This document shows, in pieces, positions 45,827-54,919 of a stretch of DNA of 64,000 nt. A model generated the notes under the pieces. That model was not told the origin of the DNA. It made no database searches and saw only the letters and a program-made list of their open reading frames with translations. The position numbers and the translations under genes are program-made. Position 1 is the stretch's first letter. Each line of letters begins with the position of its first letter. The stretch is from Actinomycetales bacterium (lineage in GTDB: Bacteria; Actinomycetota; Actinomycetes; Actinomycetales; Dermatophilaceae). The DNA is taken from the NCBI GenBank assembly GCA_016710385.1, contig JADJVX010000005.1, positions 9,665-73,664 of the forward strand, read 5' to 3'.

Positions 45827-47008
45827 TCACTGCAGGACGGATCGGACTGCTTCGATGACCTTGTCGACCTGCACTGGGGTCATCGAGGAGAAGATCGGCA
45901 GGGAGACGGCCCGCGCGAACTCGTGGTCTGCGACCGGCAGCGACGGGGCATCGGCACCGCGTAGCTCCCGCCAGTAGGTGTGGTGATGCAGCGGAATGAA
46001 GTGGACACTGCAGCCCACGCCCTCCTGGGCCATGCGTTCGATGAAGGTGTTACGGTCCACCGGCGTGCCGTCGGTGAGCCGCACGACGTAGAGGTGCCAC
46101 GCGTGGGTGGTATCCCGCGTGCTCGGGCGGGCCGGCAAGCGCACCGGCAGGTCGGCAAAGGCCTCGTCGTAGCGGGCCGCGATGGCGGTGCGCGCCTCGC
46201 GCATCGCGTCCGAGCGGGTCAGCTGGACCCGGCCCATGGCTGCGGCGACGTCGGTCATGTTGTCCTTGAACCCCGGAGCCACGACCTCGTAGTGCCAGCT
46301 CGGTGCGGTCGAGGTGTAGCGGTCGAAGACGTCCCGGCTGATGCCGTGCAGGCGCATCGTCTTCATCCGGTCGATGAGCGCCGGATCCGCCGACACGACC
46401 ATGCCGCCCTCGCCGGTCGTCATCGTCTTCGTCGCGTAGAAGCTGAACACCACCGCGCGACTGGCCCCCAAACCCACCGGTATGCCGTCCGAGTGCACCG
46501 GGTGGGCGTGTGCGGCGTCCTCGACGACGGCAACCCCATGCCGTTCGGCGAAGGCTGCCAGCGCTGCGCGGTCCACCGGCAGACCCGCAAAGTGGACCGG
46601 CATGATCGCCGCAGTCCGATCGGTCACCGCAGCCTCCGCTGCAGCCAGGTCGATATTGAGTGTGGCGGGGTCGACATCGACGATGACCGGAGTGGCGCCC
46701 AGGTAGCGGACCACCTCTGCGGTGGCGGTGAAGGTCCAGGTCGGCACGATGACCTCGTCGCCGGGACCGACGCCGATGGCCTCCAGCGCCAGATGCAGCC
46801 CGGCCGTCGCCGAGTTCACCGCGAGCGCAGCCACCGAACCGTTCGACTCGGGCGTGCCGGAACTGCCGATGAGGTCGTCGACGAACTCCCGCTCGAATGC
46901 CGCAGCGTTGGGCCCGGTGGTCAACCACCCGGAGCGCATGGCCTCGACGACGGCGTCGATCTCGCGGTCGCCCACGTCGGGAAGCGCAAAGGGGACGAAG
47001 TCGGTCAC
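45827..47008 (-). CDS. PLP-dependent sugar aminotransferase (DegT/DnrJ/EryC1, second)
   Basis: 393 residues. It has NSATAGLHLALEAIG, EDAAHAHPV and SFYATKTMTTGEGG with the PLP lysine. Its closest form is that of UDP-4-keto-6-deoxy sugar 4-aminotransferases (PglE/PseC-like), which would use the product of the CapD-like enzyme; together with the PglC-like gene next to it this suggests a bacillosamine-type or related amino sugar as the first residue. That is inference. The GTG at 47008 follows GGGAGG by 6 bases; a longer frame to 47308 has no homology. Confidence 0.88.
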   Translation of the reverse strand: MTDFVPFALPDVGDREIDAVVEAMRSGWLTTGPNAAAFEREFVDDLIGSSGTPESNGSVAALAVNSATAGLHLALEAIGVGPGDEVIVPTWTFTATAEVVRYLGATPVIVDVDPATLNIDLAAAEAAVTDRTAAIMPVHFAGLPVDRAALAAFAERHGVAVVEDAAHAHPVHSDGIPVGLGASRAVVFSFYATKTMTTGEGGMVVSADPALIDRMKTMRLHGISRDVFDRYTSTAPSWHYEVVAPGFKDNMTDVAAAMGRVQLTRSDAMREARTAIAARYDEAFADLPVRLPARPSTRDTTHAWHLYVVRLTDGTPVDRNTFIERMAQEGVGCSVHFIPLHHHTYWRELRGADAPSLPVADHEFARAVSLPIFSSMTPVQVDKVIEAVRSVLQ

Positions 47009-47108
47009 TATGAGCCTCCCTGGGCCTTGCGGAGCACCCACAGCAAGTGCGAGCAGCGAACCCCATGCGACGACCCACAACCATTCCCCGGATAGGCAAG
47101 AGGAGCGC

Positions 47109-48230
47109 TCACCTACGCTGCCCGCCTCGTGAACCACAGCCTTCATGGAGGCGACGGTAGACCTCGTCCATTGCCGGTGCCACCACTTCCCACGCGTACT
47201 TCTTCGCGTGTCGGCGGGCCGATTCACGCGCCCCGACAAGCAGCGACATGTCTGCGGCGTACGAAATGAGTGCTTGAGAAAGGGAAACCGGGTCGCCCGG
47301 AGGAACAACTGAACCGCCGACCAGGTCCACCGCCTCGATCAGCCCCCCAACGGAACTCACCACGGCCGGCAGACCCGCTGCCTGAGCTTCAGCAACCGCA
47401 AGGCCAAACCCTTCTGTGTACCTGGTAGGTTGAACATAGACATCAGACTGGCTAAACACTCGCGACAATTCAGACTCTCGCAGGAACTCAACGAACTCGA
47501 CGGAGTTCGCAACCCCTAGACTTGCAGCCATCGAACGGGCCCACCCGTTGGAGTCGCGCCCAACAGCCTTCAGATGCAGGTCAATGCCCGCTTTCGCTGC
47601 CGCCTGGATCGCCGACAGTAGCGTCGTAATGCCGGAATTCTCATCGAGGTTCTTCACCATCACGATACGTAGAGGGCTTCCAACGGGGCGCTCGCCGCCG
47701 TGATCGCAAAAGAACTCAGGGCTCACTCCAAAATATGTAACGTTGACGCTCCTCGAAGTGTAGAGCGACGCGGCTTCGGCAAGATGGAGACTATTCACAC
47801 AGACCGCGTCACTGCGGCTTATCATCCATCGCAGGAGGAGCGAACGGAAGGCGGACTTCCTTGGTGCGACCAAGACGTCGCTTCCCCACAGTGAAAGGAC
47901 TCTTCTTCTGGCGGGCACCAACGAACCTAGCAGCCCGTATCCCCCGCCATAATGTACGTGGAGGATGTCAGGCCGGATGCGCCTAACCTCGCGCCAGACG
48001 CGAGGCAGTGCGCGCAGGTAATCTCTTTTGGCTGAACTTGCTTTAGAAGCCCGAAGTGGATGGATCACTGCGCCATTCACATTCTGGATGTCCGTATTCA
48101 AAGACATTATATGTGTCTCATAATGCATATTCAAACAATGTGACACCCATTTTCCCACAATTGGGCTCGCAGCGTCAGCTAGCAGGAGTATCCGAAGTGG
48201 ATCGCGAACTCGCTTATCGCGCGGGGTCAA
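47109..48230 (-). CDS. Family 4-type glycosyltransferase in low-GC DNA
   Basis: 373 residues. N-terminal RILLLADAASPIVGKWVSH and ILHVHYGGGYGLLG, C-terminal LRIVMVKNLDENSGITTLL, VEFVEFLRESELSRVFSQ and YVQPTRYTEGFGLAVAEAQAAGLPAVVSS with the EGFGL donor-site motif. Base and codon use differ from its neighbours: AT-rich third positions and more TCA, AGA and ATA. It begins at TTG 48230 after GGGGGG. The repeated word GTATGCC is absent from here to about 61 kb. These points indicate a recent acquisition from a lower-GC relative. Confidence 0.85.
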   Translation of the reverse strand: MTPRDKRVRDPLRILLLADAASPIVGKWVSHCLNMHYETHIMSLNTDIQNVNGAVIHPLRASKASSAKRDYLRALPRVWREVRRIRPDILHVHYGGGYGLLGSLVPARRRVLSLWGSDVLVAPRKSAFRSLLLRWMISRSDAVCVNSLHLAEAASLYTSRSVNVTYFGVSPEFFCDHGGERPVGSPLRIVMVKNLDENSGITTLLSAIQAAAKAGIDLHLKAVGRDSNGWARSMAASLGVANSVEFVEFLRESELSRVFSQSDVYVQPTRYTEGFGLAVAEAQAAGLPAVVSSVGGLIEAVDLVGGSVVPPGDPVSLSQALISYAADMSLLVGARESARRHAKKYAWEVVAPAMDEVYRRLHEGCGSRGGQRR

Positions 48231-48276
48231 AGTGCCCCCCTTCTCTGTACGGATTGAAGAACCCTCTACATGACAC

Positions 48277-48317
48277 GGTGGTGACTTCCTCCGATAGTTT
48301 TGGAGGAAGCCACCACC
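48277..48317. terminator. Hairpin between the cell-wall-binding gene and the glycosyltransferase gene
   Basis: Inverted repeat 48277-48292 / 48302-48317 (GGTGGTGACTTCCTCC with GGAGGAAGCCACCACC, 15 of 16 paired) and a 9-base loop. It lies 84 bases after the stop of the minus-strand gene that ends at 48402, so it may terminate that gene. No T tract follows on the minus strand. Confidence 0.5.
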
Positions 48318-48401
48318 AGTTGACTTTCTATTTATGCGCCTCCCTTGTTACCGCTGCGAGAGTCGGCGAGCGGGAGTGCTACAGCCTAACCCATGAGAAT
48401 C

Positions 48402-49583
48402 TCAGTAATTGAAGTAGGTAGCAATATCCTGGCTGACCTGCACACTCACTGAAGAAGGTCCGCCAAACACAAACACGCGCTCGCGATTGTCAACCTTGGC
48501 CTTCAGGTAATCTGCGGTCGAGGTAGGAACCGCGCCGTTGGTAGTGAGGAGGAGAGGTGCATCCAAGTTGGCGGCATAAGCGCCAGCGACGACACCATCC
48601 GGGTAATTCTCACCAGACGCAACCACGAAATCCTTCGGATTCCCGAAGACTTTACCCGCCAGCATGGCCGCGGTCGCGTAGCGATCTGCTCCCACGACGG
48701 TGTTGCTCGGCTCAATGGGGTTGGCGGGCGTGCCAAAACCGTTGGCGAGGGCCTTTGCGGCGTTACCACCGACAGCCCAAATCTCTCGGTGGGCAGAAGC
48801 GCTGGTCCCCGAGTAAGGACCGTTCAACGAAGCAAGCAGAGCCGCAGAAGTGTCGACCCCGCGTGCCCCCATCGTCAGAAGGACGACGCCATTGTGCTCA
48901 GCTGCGGCAGCCCCTGAAGTCAAAGCGTCCGGGAAGTCGTCGCCATCCGCAAAGAATAGGTCAAGGCCAGCGTTGCGATTACCCTGGAAACCAGGATGGT
49001 TCCAAACTGCCGCCGCAATCACAGCAGAGGTCTGGTACCGGTTTGCACCGCTATAACGATCTACCCTAAGGCCCATCAGGTTCAACTCTTCAACGATCCC
49101 AGCTCGCAGAACACCTTCACCGGAAACGATCGTGACTCGATTGGCTTTGGTGCCACAACGAGCCTTGCCGAACGTGCCCGCGTGCGCAGCCGCAATCGCG
49201 GCCTTAACTCTCGGCTCGAGACTGTCACCATTCGGCGTAGTCAAGATGGGCGCATTGGCGACATCAGCCAAGGGCCCTGCCGCTAGAGCGTCGGCGAAAT
49301 TCTCGCTGCTCGCCAGCACGATCGTGCCCGAGGCGCCAGCTTCCTGGTTGTTAGCGGCATCTGGACCCCAGCATCGTGTCTGCATAGCCTCGATAGCGGT
49401 GCCGATTCGGTCTCGATCCGCAATTCGGTAAACAGTCGGACCGGCGACGGGGCTCACAACCACAGGGGCGTCGACTTCAATCGAGGGAGCATCGTCGGAC
49501 GCGAACGCCGTTCCTGCCACCCCCACAGCCATTGCGCCCGCCGCGACTGCAGCTGTCGCCACTCGACGGAGATTCATTGACAT
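48402..49583 (-). CDS. Secreted protein made of cell-wall-binding type 2 repeats
   Basis: 393 residues. Signal peptide at 1-28 (VATAAVAAGAMAVGVAGTAFA). The rest is three CWB2-like repeats, beginning TVYRIADRDRIGTAIEAM, RVDRYSGANRYQTSAVIAAA and NTVVGADRYATAAMLAGK, each with an xFxDAL-type segment (NFADALAAG, DFPDALTSG, NYPDGVVAG) and a glycine-rich end. No enzymatic domain is present, so it is probably an abundant wall-associated or S-layer-like protein. GC content is visibly lower than the core genes. The ATG at 49583 follows AGGAG; a second ATG lies 6 bases later. Confidence 0.85.
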   Translation of the reverse strand: MSMNLRRVATAAVAAGAMAVGVAGTAFASDDAPSIEVDAPVVVSPVAGPTVYRIADRDRIGTAIEAMQTRCWGPDAANNQEAGASGTIVLASSENFADALAAGPLADVANAPILTTPNGDSLEPRVKAAIAAAHAGTFGKARCGTKANRVTIVSGEGVLRAGIVEELNLMGLRVDRYSGANRYQTSAVIAAAVWNHPGFQGNRNAGLDLFFADGDDFPDALTSGAAAAEHNGVVLLTMGARGVDTSAALLASLNGPYSGTSASAHREIWAVGGNAAKALANGFGTPANPIEPSNTVVGADRYATAAMLAGKVFGNPKDFVVASGENYPDGVVAGAYAANLDAPLLLTTNGAVPTSTADYLKAKVDNRERVFVFGGPSSVSVQVSQDIATYFNY

Positions 49584-49768
49584 CCATTACTCCTATGTTG
49601 ATCTTCTTGTGCTTGAGTCAGGCGTGGGCCTTACGTAACCTGAGGTTATCAGACGCACTGGCTTGGCTTTCCTGGGTCTCAATGGGCACTCTGCGTTGTT
49701 GCGCGGGCGCCCCGTCAGGGCACCGCCACGATTATGGCACGCTCCCGGCTCCTAGGCAACCATCCGAG

Positions 49769-49827
49769 TTGACTCATCCAAGATGCCCGCGTAGGGCGTT
49801 CGTTGCCTCATCCGAAGGTGCCCGCGT
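49769..49827. repeat. Tandem subterminal repeats at the left end of the interrupted insertion sequence
   Basis: Two similar 24-25-base direct repeats, 49769-49792 and 49803-49827, both of the form TTGmCTCATCC then A/G-rich bases then TGCCCGCGT. They lie just before the transposase start, where transposase-binding sites and the end of the element are expected. Confidence 0.5.
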
Positions 49828-49840
49828 GGACCCTTCGAGG

Positions 49841-50374
49841 ATGGAGCTCACGTTGGCTGTTCGGCGGCAGGTGACCAAGGCCCAGGTGGAGAGATACCGC
49901 AAGGGGACCAAGAGCGAGAAGGGCGCCGTCCTGGATGCGCTCACGCTGGCCACGGGGTGGCATCGCGACCATGCACGGAAGGCGTTGCGGACTGCACTGT
50001 CAGGGCATGAGCCCCCGGCGCGGGCGGCTCGCGCGCCCCGGTACACCTATCCGCCTGAGAGCATCGAGGCGCTGGTCAAGTGCTGGGCCGTGCTGGGCGG
50101 GCCCGCCGGGAAAGTGCTAGCCCCGGCGCTGCCGGACCTGGTCCCGTCCCTGCTGCGACACGGTGAACTAGACCTGACACAAGAGCTGGCGGTGGCGCTG
50201 GCATCGATGTCGGCAGCCACGATCGACCGACGCCTGCGGCCCTGCAAGATCGGTCTGGTCGCCGGGAAGGGCCGGTCGATGACCAAACCGGGCACCTTGC
50301 TCAAGTCCAGCATCCCCATGAAGACCTGGCACGAATGGGACGACACCGCACCCGGGTTCATCGAGATCGACCTG
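49841..50374 (+). pseudogene. Integrase-core transposase, fragment 1 of 3 (residues 1-178)
   Basis: N-terminal part of a DDE (rve-type) transposase beginning MELTLAVRRQVTKAQVERY, with a helix-turn-helix region around GWHRDHARKALR and ending at FIEIDL. The last residues hold the first catalytic Asp. The frame stops after CTG at 50374, where an IS30-family element has inserted and duplicated CTG. Rejoined with the fragments at 51498 and 53143 it gives 301 codons in one frame; the C-terminus is lost. In related elements the full protein is roughly 400 residues. Confidence 0.8.
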
Positions 50375-51494
50375 GGCGGGGTCATAGCGTCGTAGCAACG
50401 GCGGGTCTGACGGGTCCTGTCGGTGGGCGGCTGGGAGGGTCGGTTCGTGGCTGGGACGCGGCGGATGGTGACGGTGGCTGATCGGGTGGAGATCTCGACG
50501 GGGTTGAAGGCGGGGTGGTCGATCACCGCGATCGCGGCACACCTGGGTCGGGACAAGTCGGTGGTCTCGCGAGAGGTACGTCGCAACTCGACCAAGACCC
50601 GCGGGTATCGGTTGGTGCACGCCGACTGCCAGGCTCAGCGGCGTCGGGCCCGCCCGCAGTTGGGCAAGGTCGCCGCTAGCGAGGTGTTGACCGCGCGGGT
50701 GCGCGCGGACCTGAAGCGGGGCCGGTCTCCGAAGGCGATCGCGGGGCGGTTGGCGGCCGAGGCCGCTGATCCGGGATTGCCGGTGGCGCTCGGGGCGCCG
50801 AGGGCGCATGGTGAGCGGGTGAGTCGTGAAGCGGTGTACGCCTACATCTATGCGCTGCCCAAGGGAGAGTTGGCCCGGCACGGGATCATGTTGGAGTCCA
50901 AACGTGTCCGTCGAAGGCCACGTAAACCGGTGGGCGAGCGTAAGACTGGCCCGATCGTGGGGATGCGTTCGATCCATGACCGGCCGGCCGAGGTGACCGA
51001 CCGGAAAGTCCCTGGGCATTGGGAGGGTGACTTGATCATCGGCCGGGCCGGCAAGACCGCCGCAGCCACGTTGGTGGAGCGGACCACCCGGTTCACCGCA
51101 ATCCTCGGGCTGCCGCTGGGCAAAGACAGCACCGGCGTCGCCGATGCCCTGATCCAGCACACCAGTGTGCTGCCGGCGTTGTTCCGTAAGACCCTCACCT
51201 GGGACCAGGGCACCGAAATGGCCCGCCACGCCCACCTAGCGAAAGCCACTGGCATCGAGGTGTACTTCGCCGACCCGCGCTCGCCCTGGCAACGCGGTAC
51301 CAACGAGAACACCAACCGGCGGATCCGCCGCTACCTGCCCAAGGGCACCGACATCACCGACCACCAGCCCTACCTGAACGCCATCGCCGAAGAACTCAAC
51401 GAGATGCCCATGAAGTGCCTGAACTGGCTCACCCCACGCGAAGCCTACGAACGCCTCCTGACCAGCCAAGTTGCTTCCACGGCTTGACCCTGCC
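50375..51494 (+). mobile_element. IS30-family insertion sequence (element A)
   Basis: 1120 bp. Imperfect terminal inverted repeats of about 25 bp: GGCGGGGTCA followed by AGC and GTAGCAAC at the left, and the complement reading GGCAGGGTCA, AGC and GAAGCAAC at the right. It is flanked by a 3-bp direct repeat CTG (50372-50374 and 51495-51497). It carries one intact transposase and has inserted in the integrase-core transposase gene. Confidence 0.85.
50423..51487 (+). CDS. IS30-family transposase (element A, intact)
   Basis: 354 residues. N-terminal helix-turn-helix (GWSITAIAAHLGRDKSVVSREV) and the IS30 catalytic core: VPGHWEGDLIIG with the first Asp, LTWDQGTEMARH with the second, and RGTNENTNRRIRRYLPKGTD with the Glu. 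All three residues are in place and no frameshift is visible, so the element may still be active. ATG 50465 is an alternative start that would remove 14 residues. It fills almost the whole element. Confidence 0.9.
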   Translation: MGGWEGRFVAGTRRMVTVADRVEISTGLKAGWSITAIAAHLGRDKSVVSREVRRNSTKTRGYRLVHADCQAQRRRARPQLGKVAASEVLTARVRADLKRGRSPKAIAGRLAAEAADPGLPVALGAPRAHGERVSREAVYAYIYALPKGELARHGIMLESKRVRRRPRKPVGERKTGPIVGMRSIHDRPAEVTDRKVPGHWEGDLIIGRAGKTAAATLVERTTRFTAILGLPLGKDSTGVADALIQHTSVLPALFRKTLTWDQGTEMARHAHLAKATGIEVYFADPRSPWQRGTNENTNRRIRRYLPKGTDITDHQPYLNAIAEELNEMPMKCLNWLTPREAYERLLTSQVASTA

Positions 51495-51497
51495 CTG

Positions 51498-51689
51498 GTC
51501 TCCCACGACGGCGGCGACAACAACGGCCACTTCGCCTACACGTTGAACGCCACCGACATCGCTACCGGCTGGACCGAAGCAATCACGGTGCGCTCCAAAG
51601 GAGAGCGCATCGTCAGTGCCGGGCTGGACCAGCTGCGCCTGGCATTCCCGTTCGCGGTCCTGGGCGTCCACTCCGACAACGGCAGTGAG
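51498..51689 (+). pseudogene. Integrase-core transposase, fragment 2 of 3 (64 codons)
   Basis: Continues exactly from fragment 1 after removal of element A and one CTG copy: VSHDGGDNNGHFAYTLNATD onward to GVHSDNGSE. It contains the second catalytic Asp in the HSDNGSE motif. It ends at GAG (51687-51689), the left target duplication of the second IS30-family element. Confidence 0.8.
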
Positions 51690-53139
51690 GGCGGATTCAA
51701 CTGGTCGTCGCAACACCTCGTCATGGTAGGTGTTGAATGGCTCGTCGTCAGCAGGCCGCGGATCGGGCGATCAGGCCCAAGCTCCGCTCGCCTGGGCATC
51801 CGAAGTTCCCACGCGAAGTGGTCGCGAGGTTCTGGTCCGGTATCGCCGACGGGTTGCTCCCGATCGAGGCCTCGGCTGCGGCCGGGGTGTCGGCGCCGGT
51901 GGGGCAGCGTTGGTACCACCACGCTGGCGGGATGCCGCCTTCGGACATTCACAAGCCCCTCTCGGGGCGGTACCTGTCGCTGACCGAGCGGGAGGAGATC
52001 GCGATCCTCAAAGCCCAGGACAAGGGGTGCGGGAGATCGCCCGCGAGCTCGGGCGGGATCCGGGCACCATTTCACGCGAGCTGCGGCGTAACGCTGCGAC
52101 TCGGGGCGGGAAGCTGGAGTACCGGGCCTCGGTGGCGCAGTGGAAGGCGGACCTGGCCGCGCGGCGCCCGAAGGTCGCCAAGCTGGTGGCCAATTCCGCT
52201 TGCACGCCTACGTCCAAGAACGCCTATCCGGTCAGATCCGCCGCCCGGACGGCATTGTCGTGCCCGGGCCACCGGCGCCGCGGTTCACCGGCAACAACAA
52301 GCCTCACCGTCGGGACCGGGCGTGGATGTGGGCGTGGAGCCCGGAGCAGATCTCTGGCCGGCTCAAGCTCGACTTCCCCGATGATGAGTCCATGCGGATC
52401 AGCCACGAGGCGATCTATCAGTCGCTGTACATCGAGGGCCGCGGCGCCCTGAGGCGGGAACTGGTCTGGTCGCTGCGCACCGGCCGCGCGCTGCGCGCGC
52501 CGCGGGAACGCTCCCGCCGAAAGACCTGGGCGCACGTCACGCCCGGGACCCTGATCAGCCAACGACCACCCGAGGTCGAGGACCGGGCCGTGCCTGGGCA
52601 CTGGGAAGGCGACCTGATGATCGGGCTGGAACGCTCCGCCGTCGGTACCGTCGTCGAGCGCGTCACCAAGTTCACCCTCTTGGTCCACCTACCTCGCGAA
52701 GACGGCTGGTTCCCCGGCCACCGAACCAGGAACGGGCCACCGCTGGGAGGGTACGGAGCGGCCGCGATGAAGACGGCCCTGACGAACACGATGTCGACCC
52801 TGCCGACCCAGCTGGCCAGGTCGCTGACCTGGGACCGTGGCAAGGAGATGGCCGCACACGCCGCCTTCACCGTCGAGACCGGCATCCCGGTCTTCTTCGC
52901 CGACCCCCACTCACCATGGCAGCGAGGCACGAACGAGAACACCAACGGCCTGCTGCGCCAGTACCTGCCCAAAGGCACCGACTTGTCCCGCTGGAACCCC
53001 TCCGAGCTCGAAGCCGTGGCCCATGCCCTCAACACCCGCCCCCACAAGACCCTGGGATGGAAAACGCCAACCGAGGCCTTCCACGAGCACCTACTGTTGC
53101 TCCAACAAGCCGGTGTTGCATCGACCAGTTGAACCCAAT
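51690..53139 (+). mobile_element. IS30-family insertion sequence (element B, copy 1)
   Basis: 1450 bp, ends GGCGGATTC and GAACCCAAT. The inverted repeats share TTCAACTGGTCG then GCAACACC. Flanking 3-bp repeats are GAG (51687-51689 and 53140-53142). It inserted between SDNGSE and FINHP of the integrase-core transposase. Nearly identical to the copy at 56136-57586, which lies in the opposite orientation. Confidence 0.85.
51737..53132 (+). pseudogene. IS30-family transposase (element B, copy 1), two frameshifts
   Basis: The same protein family as copy 2: MARRQQAADRAIRPKLRSPG at the N-terminus, a helix-turn-helix (VREIARELGRDPGTISREL), and the core GHWEGDLMIG, LTWDRGKEMAAH and RGTNENTNGLLRQYLPKGTD. 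Compared with copy 2, one G is missing in a G run near 52025 and one C in a C run near 52197, so the reading changes frame twice. Both lie in homopolymers and could be real decay or consensus errors. The C-terminal 330 codons after 52140 are open. Confidence 0.8.
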
Positions 53140-53142
53140 GAG

Positions 53143-53319
53143 TTCATCAACCATCCCGTCGTAGACTGGGCTGCCGGGCAGGGGATCTACTTCACCCGGT
53201 CCAGGCCGTACAAGAAGAGCGACCAGGCCACGATCGAGTCCAAGAACAACCACCTGGTCCGCAAGTACGGCTTCTACTACCGCTACGACACCGCCCAGGA
53301 GCGCGCGGTGCTGAACTGG
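53143..53319 (+). pseudogene. Integrase-core transposase, fragment 3 of 3 (59 codons)
   Basis: Continues in frame from fragment 2: FINHPVVDWAAGQGIYF, then RSRPYKKSDQATIESKNNHL with the catalytic Glu, to RAVLNW. It is cut by the end of an IS3-family element at about 53320. No matching C-terminus is found beyond that element, so the rest was deleted. Confidence 0.8.
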
Positions 53320-53348
53320 GGTTCCCCCCAAATCGTGGAGGGCTTGCT

Positions 53349-54308
53349 TTACGCGGCTCTCGGGGTGAGGGCCGTGGTCTCGTAGTCGATGGGTGACATC
53401 ATGTCGGCGGCGCTGTGGCGTCGCTCGGTGTTGTAGAAGTTCCAGCACCAGTCCATCACAGCGGCGGCTGCTTGGGTGGTGTCCTCGAACTGATGACGTG
53501 AGAGCACTTCCCATTCGAGGGATGAGAAGAACGCCTCCGCCGCGCTGTTGTCGAAGCACGAGCCGACCCGGCCCATGGATTGCCGGATCCCGTAGGTGTC
53601 CTTGGCCAAGGTCGTGTAGGCGTGCGCGGTGTAGGTGCTGCCACGGTCGCTGTGGAAGATGACCTTCTCGTGGTCACGGTCGCGCCGGATCGCTTCGACG
53701 CCACCGCGGACGGTGACGGCCATCGTCAAGGCCGCTTTGGCCAGGTCGGCGTCCGGGTGTAGCGAGGTCGCAGCCCCGATCAGTCGCCGGCTGAACAGGT
53801 CGATCACGGTGGCCAGGTACAACTTGCCTGCCGCGGTGGGGATTTCAGTCATGTCACCGACCCATTTCCGGTTAGGGGCGTCCGCGGTGAAGTTCCGCCC
53901 GATCAGGTCCGGGAACGGGGCCCTGGTCTTGTCCTGCACCGTTAACCCGTTGCGGCGCTTGACTTTCCGCGCGATCAACCCCTGACGCCGCATCGAGGCA
54001 GCGACCGCCTTCTCGCTCACGATCCACCCCTGCGCGCGCAGATCGACCACCAGACGCGGCGAGCCGTGTAGCCCCCGCTTCGTGATGAACATTCCCTTCA
54101 CGGCACGGTCGAGCACGTCCCGACGTGCAGCCCGAGTGGTGAACAACCCACGCTCCGCGTCGGGCCGTGCGGCCCGCTCGATCCACTTGTAGAACCACGA
54201 CAGCGAGATCCCCAGCAGGGCACACGTGAACACCACGGGCACGGCGTACTTGGTCCTCTGGTCGGCGATGAAGCGTGCCACGCTCACTTCGTCGCCTCCT
54301 TCACCCAC
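53349..54308 (-). CDS. IS3-family transposase OrfB
   Basis: 319 residues. The integrase core shows VGDMTEIPTAAGKLYLATVIDLFSRRLIG-type sequence (first Asp), VIFHSDRGSTYTAHAY (second Asp) and SMGRVGSCFDNSAAEAFFSSLE (Glu). The N-terminal part (ISLSWFYKWIERAA) is the HTH_21 region. It overlaps orfA by 25 bases in another frame, the standard set-up for programmed -1 frameshifting that yields the OrfAB fusion transposase. All catalytic residues are present. Confidence 0.9.
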   Translation of the reverse strand: MGEGGDEVSVARFIADQRTKYAVPVVFTCALLGISLSWFYKWIERAARPDAERGLFTTRAARRDVLDRAVKGMFITKRGLHGSPRLVVDLRAQGWIVSEKAVAASMRRQGLIARKVKRRNGLTVQDKTRAPFPDLIGRNFTADAPNRKWVGDMTEIPTAAGKLYLATVIDLFSRRLIGAATSLHPDADLAKAALTMAVTVRGGVEAIRRDRDHEKVIFHSDRGSTYTAHAYTTLAKDTYGIRQSMGRVGSCFDNSAAEAFFSSLEWEVLSRHQFEDTTQAAAAVMDWCWNFYNTERRHSAADMMSPIDYETTALTPRAA

Positions 54309-54574
54309 AGGACCACAGATCGCTTGAGGACATCACGTTCCATCCGTAACTCGGCCACCTCGGCACGCAGCGCCTTCAGCTCCTCGTAGTCGCCTTGGGA
54401 CAACTCGCCACGACCCTCGCGTTCAGCCCGGGCACGTTGGACCCAGTTGCCCAACGTGCCCTCGTTGACGCCCAAGTCGCGAGCCACCGCCGCGATCGGC
54501 TTCTTGGTCTCTTCGACGATCCGGACCGCTCCCTCACGGAACTCCCGGTCGTACTTCGCTCTTCTCGTAGACAT
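54284..54574 (-). CDS. IS3-family transposase OrfA
   Basis: 96 residues from the ATG at 54574, which has AGGA a few bases upstream: MSTRRAKYDREFREGAVRIV, helix-turn-helix IAAVARDLGVNEGTLGNWV and a leucine-zipper-like C-terminus (YEELKALRAEVAELRMERDV). It binds the element ends and forms dimers. The longer reading from 54601 adds nine residues and lies in the terminal repeat. Confidence 0.9.
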   Translation of the reverse strand: MSTRRAKYDREFREGAVRIVEETKKPIAAVARDLGVNEGTLGNWVQRARAEREGRGELSQGDYEELKALRAEVAELRMERDVLKRSVVLWVKEATK

Positions 54575-54616
54575 CTCAATCCTCATTGTCGATGCCTCCA
54601 CACTTCGGGGGGAACC

Positions 54617-54919
54617 TCACAGTGAGGAGAACTTGCGGTGGACCAGGTAGTCCCAGCCCGGGTGGAGCCGGCCGGTGACGAGCAGGAAGGTGATGAACGG
54701 GTGGGTGGCGGTGTTCGCGGCGAGTTGGACACGCAGCGGCTCCTGGGCCCAGGCCTGCACAGCCGGCCAGCGTCGCAGGAACGAGTGGGCGGCGGTGGTG
54801 AAGGCGCTGTTGCCTCGCCCGGTCATGCCTTGGTGGGCGTGGTAGGCGGCCAGCACCTGCGCCGGGGACTCGGTGCGCGGTTCAGTGGTTGGTGTCGCGT
54901 TGACGGGTACGAGCGGCAT
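54617..54919 (-). pseudogene. Second tyrosine recombinase of the cluster, N-terminal remnant
   Basis: About 100 codons: MPLVPVNATPTTEPRT, then AHSFLRRWPAVQAWAQEPLRV, which resembles the SAM-like core-binding domain of tyrosine recombinases of multi-recombinase clusters. The ATG at 54919 lies inside the end of the upstream recombinase, typical of such clusters. The gene is cut at 54617 by the IS3-family element. No catalytic domain remains. Confidence 0.55.

Larger units (their letters stand above)
53320..54616 (-). mobile_element. IS3-family insertion sequence (complete)
   Basis: About 1297 bp. Terminal inverted repeats share GGTTCCCCCC, then AA, then GTGGAGG at both ends. The adjoining bases show no 3-bp duplication (TGG on the left, TCA on the right), which suggests a deletion or rearrangement next to the element after insertion. 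It carries orfA and orfB in the usual overlapping arrangement. Confidence 0.8.

Noticed and set aside
48056..48412. A 118-codon plus-strand frame between the glycosyltransferase and the CWB2 gene
   Set aside because: Mostly antisense to the 5' end of the glycosyltransferase gene, with no ribosome site or homology; the region contains a hairpin.
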